Assembly: GCA_046758905.1 (NCBI GenBank)
Contig: JBHIBC010000008.1
Location: 1 to 62,796, forward strand
Direction of reading: 5' to 3'
Source of the DNA: JBHIBC01 sp046758905
GTDB taxonomy: Bacteria > Acidobacteriota > Polarisedimenticolia > Gp22-AA2
DNA: 62,796 nucleotides
Part shown: one piece after another, positions 59,255 through 62,796 of the stretch
How positions within the stretch are numbered: the stretch's first letter is position 1
Layout of the letters: every line of letters begins with the position of its first letter
Program-made: the position numbers and the translations under genes
Notes under the pieces: model-generated
Database searches by the model: none
What the model saw: only the letters and a program-made list of their open reading frames with translations
Told to the model about the DNA's origin: nothing

Positions 59255-61099
59255 TCATTCCCCCGGAGAGGCCCGGGAGAGGGCCTGCCGGGACGCCACC
59301 CACTCCCTGACGTGTCTCTCGAGGACGCTCAGCGGCAGCGCCCCGTTCCCCAGGACCCGGTCGTGGAAGGCGCGGATGTCGAAGTCCTCTCCCAGCTGCC
59401 GGCGGGCGTAGGCCCGCAGCTCCCTGAGCTTCAGCTCGCCGATCTTGTAGGCCAGAGCCTGCGCCGGCATCACGATGTACCGATCGACCTCCACCACGAT
59501 GTCGTGCTCGGCTTTGCCCGTGTTCGCCCGGAAGTAGTCGATCGCCTGCTGGCGGCTCCAGCCGAGCGCGTGCATGCCGGTGTCGACCACCAGCCGGATC
59601 GCGCGCCACATCTCGTACGTGAGCTGGCCGAACTTGGAGTAGGGATCGGTGTAGAAACCCATCTCCCCGCCGAGACCCTCGGCGTAAAGCCCCCATCCCT
59701 CGACGAAGGCCGTGTAGGTGCCGAACCTGCGGAACCAGGGCAGGTCCTTCATCTCCTGCGCGATGGAGATCTGCAGGTGGTGGCCCGGGACCGCCTCGTG
59801 CAGGGTCAGGGCTTCCATCTCCCAGCTCGGGCGGCTGTCGAGGGCGTAGGTGTTGGCGAAGAAGAAGCCCGGGCGGCCGGCCTCGAGCGAGCCGGGCTCG
59901 TAATAGGCTGTCGTCTGCGACTTCTCGGCGTAGGGGGGCACCGGGATCACCCCGTACGGGAGACGGGGCAGGCGGCCGAAAAGCCTGACCAGGCCGGCGT
60001 CGGCGCGCTTGGAGATGTCGCGGTAGGCGCGCAGCAGCGCCTCGGGCTCGTCGAAGAAGAACCGCGGGTCGGTCCGCAGGAACCGGGTGAACTCCTCGAA
60101 GCTCCCCTCGAAGCCCGACTCGCGGATCACCTGATCCATCTCCTCGCGGATCCTCTTGACCTCCGACAGGCCGATGCGGTGGATCTCCTCCGGCGTCAGA
60201 TCGGTGGTCGTCATGCGCCTCACGCGGTGCGCGTACCAGTCCGCGCCGTCCGGGAGGTCCTTCATGGCGATGCTTCGGCGCGCCGCCGGAAGGTAGGTCT
60301 CGATCAGGAAGGAATGGAGTCTGCGGTAGGCGGGCGAGACCCGGTCGGTGAAGGAGCGGATCGCCGTCTCGCGCAGCAGCTCCCTGTCCTTCTCCGGGAT
60401 CGACTGGGGGAATTCCCTGAAGGCCTTGAGCATGGGGCTCTCGAGCGGGTCGTCGACCAGCAGGTTCAGCACCTGCTGCGGCACGTCCCGCAGCGTGATC
60501 CTCGGAGGCGTGATGCCCTCCTCCAGGCCCTGCCGGAGCCGCTCGATCGTCTGGTCCACCAGAGCCGGGACGCCGTTGAGGCGGGCGAGAATGTTCTCGT
60601 AGTCGCTGAGGTGCCTCGCCGGCATCATCGTCAGGAGGCGGGCCACGTCCTGCTGGACTCCCCCCAGCTGGGTGATGGCCAGGTACTCGCTCCCGAAGCG
60701 CTGTCCCTCAACCTCCTCCCCGAGGCGCTCGGCGAGCAGGTCGTAGTTGAGGCGATCGGCCCCCTCGAGCCTGGAGCGCTCGATCGACCGGATCACTTCC
60801 AGCGCCCGCAGCGCGTCCCGGTCGCGCCTCCCGACGGCCTCGAGGGACCCGTCGGTCCATCGGTCGTTTCCCTCGGGGTGGCCGATGTAGGTGGCGAACT
60901 CCGGGAACTCGAGCAGCGTGTAGTCGAAGTAGGCGTCGATGAAGGCCGCGAGCCTGTCGCTTTCGCTGAGACGGTCCGGATTGTTCCGGATCCGGTCGAG
61001 CCGCTCCAGGATCTCGCGTCGCGCGGTCTCGACCTCGTCGGCGGAGCTCGCCTGTGTTCCGAGCATCAGAAGGACTCCCAGCGCGGCTATCATCCGCAT
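59255..61099 (-). CDS. DUF885 family protein (metallopeptidase-like, exported)
   Basis: The 614-residue product has a signal peptide (MIAALGVLLMLGTQASSA) and matches DUF885: WTDGSLEAVGRRDRDALRAL near 85, GFFFANTYALDSRPSWEMEA near 405, then the metal-binding-like LHEAVPGHHLQ near 430 (HExxPGHH), FVEGWGLYAEGLGGEMG near 462 and VDRYIVMPAQALAYKIGELK near 538. The HE-x-x-PGHH and the downstream E form a plausible zinc site, so a periplasmic peptidase role is likely. The start at 61099 is preferred over 61105 because GGAGG then lies 6 bases upstream instead of adjacent. Confidence 0.88.
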   Translation of the reverse strand: MRMIAALGVLLMLGTQASSADEVETARREILERLDRIRNNPDRLSESDRLAAFIDAYFDYTLLEFPEFATYIGHPEGNDRWTDGSLEAVGRRDRDALRALEVIRSIERSRLEGADRLNYDLLAERLGEEVEGQRFGSEYLAITQLGGVQQDVARLLTMMPARHLSDYENILARLNGVPALVDQTIERLRQGLEEGITPPRITLRDVPQQVLNLLVDDPLESPMLKAFREFPQSIPEKDRELLRETAIRSFTDRVSPAYRRLHSFLIETYLPAARRSIAMKDLPDGADWYAHRVRRMTTTDLTPEEIHRIGLSEVKRIREEMDQVIRESGFEGSFEEFTRFLRTDPRFFFDEPEALLRAYRDISKRADAGLVRLFGRLPRLPYGVIPVPPYAEKSQTTAYYEPGSLEAGRPGFFFANTYALDSRPSWEMEALTLHEAVPGHHLQISIAQEMKDLPWFRRFGTYTAFVEGWGLYAEGLGGEMGFYTDPYSKFGQLTYEMWRAIRLVVDTGMHALGWSRQQAIDYFRANTGKAEHDIVVEVDRYIVMPAQALAYKIGELKLRELRAYARRQLGEDFDIRAFHDRVLGNGALPLSVLERHVREWVASRQALSRASPGE

Positions 61100-61105
61100 G
61101 CGCAT

Positions 61106-61110
61106 CCTCC
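61106..61110 (-). promoter_or_regulatory. Ribosome binding site of the DUF885 gene
   Basis: GGAGG on the minus strand directly abuts the ATG at 61105 but is 6 bases from the ATG at 61099, which decides the start. Confidence 0.6.
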
Positions 61111-61153
61111 ACGGGAAGGGGGTTGGAACGGAGACGCTCTCGAGGGATCAAGG

Positions 61154-61173
61154 CCATAATGTACCATAATTTT
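61154..61173. promoter_or_regulatory. AT-rich divergent promoter island
   Basis: The only strongly AT-rich stretch at this end, with CCATAATGTA and CCATAATTTT in tandem (10-bp period) between the divergent DUF885 and ArfB starts. CATAAT at 61155 and 61165 could be -10 elements for arfB. No -35 is clear on either strand. Confidence 0.4.
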
Positions 61174-61209
61174 GTGCGGCCGGCGCGCGGCGCGGGCGGG
61201 GGGGACGGC

Positions 61210-61635
61210 GTGATCAGGATCGACGGCGGCGTCTCGATTTCGGAGCACGAGATCCGTTTCACCGCCTCGCGCAGCTCCGGGCCGGGTGGGCAGCGCGTGA
61301 ACAAGGCGAGCACCCGACTCACCCTGCGCTTCGACCTGAGGGGCTCAAGGAGCCTGTCGGAAGCGCAGAAGGAGCGGATCGCGGCGCGCCTCCCGGGGCG
61401 CATCAACAGAGACGGTGTGCTGGCTCTGCACTCGCAGCGCCACCGCGGCCAGGCGGCGAACCGGACGGACCTCACCGAGCGGTTCGCGGCCCTCTTGAGG
61501 GAGGCCCTGCGGCGGCGGGCCGTCCGCCGGAGGACGCGGCCGCCGCGCTCGGCGCGCGAGCGCCGGCTGCGGGAGAAGAAGTCGCGCGGGCGACTGAAGG
61601 CCAGCCGCTCCGCGTGGATCGAGGGCGAGGATTGA
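61210..61635 (+). CDS. arfB: Alternative ribosome-rescue hydrolase ArfB (RF-1 domain, YaeJ)
   Basis: Releases peptides from ribosomes stalled without a stop codon. The 141-residue product has the release-factor catalytic motif SGPGGQRVNK (about 29-38) near the N-terminus and a long, basic C-terminal tail that inserts into the empty mRNA channel (RRAVRRRTRPPRSARERRLR). GTG 61210, preceded by GGGGGGGA, gives the typical ArfB length and an N-terminus VIRIDGGVSISEHEIRF. ATG 61159 is possible but would start inside the AT-rich promoter island and add an unconserved segment. Confidence 0.88.
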   Translation: MIRIDGGVSISEHEIRFTASRSSGPGGQRVNKASTRLTLRFDLRGSRSLSEAQKERIAARLPGRINRDGVLALHSQRHRGQAANRTDLTERFAALLREALRRRAVRRRTRPPRSARERRLREKKSRGRLKASRSAWIEGED

Positions 61636-61640
61636 GCGGC

Positions 61641-62796
61641 TCAGTCGCGACGCTCGAGCGGCACGTAGTGGCGCTCGGTCGCGCCCGTGTAGATCTGCCG
61701 TGGGCGGCCGATGCGGAATCCCGGGTCGCGCCGCATCTCCAGCCACTGGGCTATCCAGCCGGCCACCCGACCCATTGCGAACATCACCGTGAACATGTTG
61801 GTCGGGATGCCGATCGCCTTGTAGATGACGCCGGAGTAAAAGTCGACGTTGGGGTAAAGCTTGCGGCTGATGAAGTAGTCGTCGTTGAGGGCGATCTCCT
61901 CCAGCCGCGTGGCGATCTCCAGCAGCCGGCTGGAGCCGCCCGCCCGCCGGATCACCTCGCCGCAGGTCCGCTTGAGGATGGCGGCGCGCGGATCGTAGCT
62001 CTTGTAGACCCGGTGTCCGAAGCCCATCAGGCGCGTCGTGTCGTCGTGATCCTTCGCGCGGGCGATGAACCTCTCGGCGCTGCCCTCCTCCGCGGCGATC
62101 GACTCCAGCATCTCGATCACTTTCTGGTTGGCGCCCCCGTGCAGCCGGCCCCAGAGGGCGCTGATCCCCGCCGAGATGCTGGCGTAGAGGTTGGCGAGGG
62201 AGCTGCCCACCAGCCTCACCGTGCTCGTCGAGCAATTCTGCTCGTGGTCGGCGTGCAGGATCAGGAGCAGGTCGATGGCCCGCGCCACCAGCGGGTCGAC
62301 GTCGTACTCCTCGCACGGCGTGGCGAACATCATGCGCAGGAAGTTCGACGAGTAGTCGAGGCTGTTGTTGGGGTAGATGAACGGCTGGCCGAGCGAATGC
62401 TTGTAGGAGCAGGCCGCGATCGTCGGCATCTTCGCGATCAGCCGGACGATCGTCCGGCGGATCTGCTCGTCGCTCTCCGGCTCCTGGTAGAAGGTGGCCA
62501 GCGCCCCGACGGTCGCCGCGCAGACCGGCATCGGATGGGCGTCCCTCGGCAGGGAGCCGAAGAAGCTCGCGAAGTCCTCGTGCAGCATGGTGTGACGGGT
62601 CACCTCGGCGACGAAGGGCAGAAGCTCATCGCGGCGCGGCAGATCGCCGTGAATGAGCAACCAGGCGACCTCGAGGAACGAGCTCCTGCCGGCCAGCTCC
62701 TCGATCGGGTAGCCACGGTACCGGAGGATCCCTCTCTCGCCGTCGATGAAGGTGATGGCGCTGGTGCAGGACCCAGTGTTGGCATAGCCGGGGTCG
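61641..62796 (-). CDS. gltA: Citrate synthase (5' end beyond the window)
   Basis: Condenses oxaloacetate and acetyl-CoA in the citric acid cycle. The visible part is about 385 codons, reading left from the window edge. It opens in the middle of the N-terminal region (DPGYANTGSCTSAITFIDGE), then ILRYRGYPIEEL. The catalytic residues are present: His in GRLHGGANQKVI, His in MGFGHRVYKSYDPR and Asp in NVDFYSGVIYKA. It resembles the type II hexameric bacterial enzyme in its N-terminal TGS-C-S segment. The start codon and about 40 residues are missing at the right edge. It converges on arfB, with 5 bp between the stops. Confidence 0.96.
   Translation of the reverse strand, partial: DPGYANTGSCTSAITFIDGERGILRYRGYPIEELAGRSSFLEVAWLLIHGDLPRRDELLPFVAEVTRHTMLHEDFASFFGSLPRDAHPMPVCAATVGALATFYQEPESDEQIRRTIVRLIAKMPTIAACSYKHSLGQPFIYPNNSLDYSSNFLRMMFATPCEEYDVDPLVARAIDLLLILHADHEQNCSTSTVRLVGSSLANLYASISAGISALWGRLHGGANQKVIEMLESIAAEEGSAERFIARAKDHDDTTRLMGFGHRVYKSYDPRAAILKRTCGEVIRRAGGSSRLLEIATRLEEIALNDDYFISRKLYPNVDFYSGVIYKAIGIPTNMFTVMFAMGRVAGWIAQWLEMRRDPGFRIGRPRQIYTGATERHYVPLERRD

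Noticed and set aside
59312..61159. 615-codon plus-strand frame opposite the DUF885 gene
   Set aside because: Its composition is Leu/Val/Arg-rich without motifs, while the minus strand has the HExxPGHH site and a signal peptide.

Overview
The window is very GC-rich, gene-dense and ordered, with chromosomal housekeeping genes throughout and no rRNA, tRNA, CRISPR array, prophage or intact insertion sequence that I can see. A BamD-like lipoprotein, LPS-type glycosyltransferases, a secretin and several lipoproteins indicate a diderm (Gram-negative) bacterium. The pseudopilin style (a long RxREEE..FRG..Y..AI.AYR..HGG.FP motif), a secretin carrying a cohesin domain, the CarD regulator and the DUF885 protein fit Acidobacteriota or a neighbouring high-GC soil lineage. 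That placement is an inference, because there is no marker RNA in the window.

Layout. 1-8 kb: translation and cell-envelope genes: peptide deformylase, Met-tRNA formyltransferase, RsmB, a PASTA protein, Rpe, a hot-dog thioesterase, a BamD-like lipoprotein and two glycosyltransferases, mostly overlapping by a few bases. A DUF72 gene converges on them. 9-12 kb: CarD behind a strong promoter that overlaps a perfect palindrome, RqcH/NFACT, a possible small coupled ORF and FolB. 12-20 kb: a chemoreceptor with an atypical signalling tip, a flippase-like membrane protein with a long G-tract, NrdR, Hsp20-Lon and ThiL. A decayed transposase remnant follows ThiL.

20.7-34.8 kb: one long co-directional operon that starts with an ECF sigma factor and a zinc-finger anti-sigma protein. 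It encodes a composite type II secretion / type IV pilus-like machine: a secretin-N-domain periplasmic protein, GspF, GspE, PilM, a PilN fused to a secretin-type N domain, PilO, a PilP-like protein, a TPR-secretin-cohesin protein, two pseudopilins, an Ig-like Cys-rich lipoprotein and an atypical pseudopilin-like protein. 34.9-42.2 kb: the aspartate-to-threonine pathway (a ThrA split into aspartokinase and homoserine dehydrogenase, then Asd, ThrB, ThrC), followed by a CBS protein and a lipoprotein. 42.2-51 kb: M16 peptidase-Dut, a WalJ-like MBL hydrolase, PurB-PurS-PurQ-PurL and a class III aminotransferase.

51.3-59.2 kb: a signalling island: an AraC-type regulator with a receiver-like N-terminus, a CBS/GAF hybrid histidine kinase, a single-domain response regulator, a small protein made of two copies of one motif, a HEAT-repeat protein and an HD-GYP protein. 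The last two share an N-terminal domain I cannot name. This is the best candidate here for an undescribed system. The window ends with a DUF885 peptidase-like protein, divergent ArfB, and citrate synthase, which runs off the right edge.

Many promoters share one design: an extended -10 (TG-N-TA...T), often with GTGCTA just before or within it, and a poor -35. Upstream of carD, the ECF gene and the flippase-like gene there are near-consensus -35/-10 pairs with 17-bp spacing. Several genes begin with TTG or GTG and are best placed by their ribosome binding sites.
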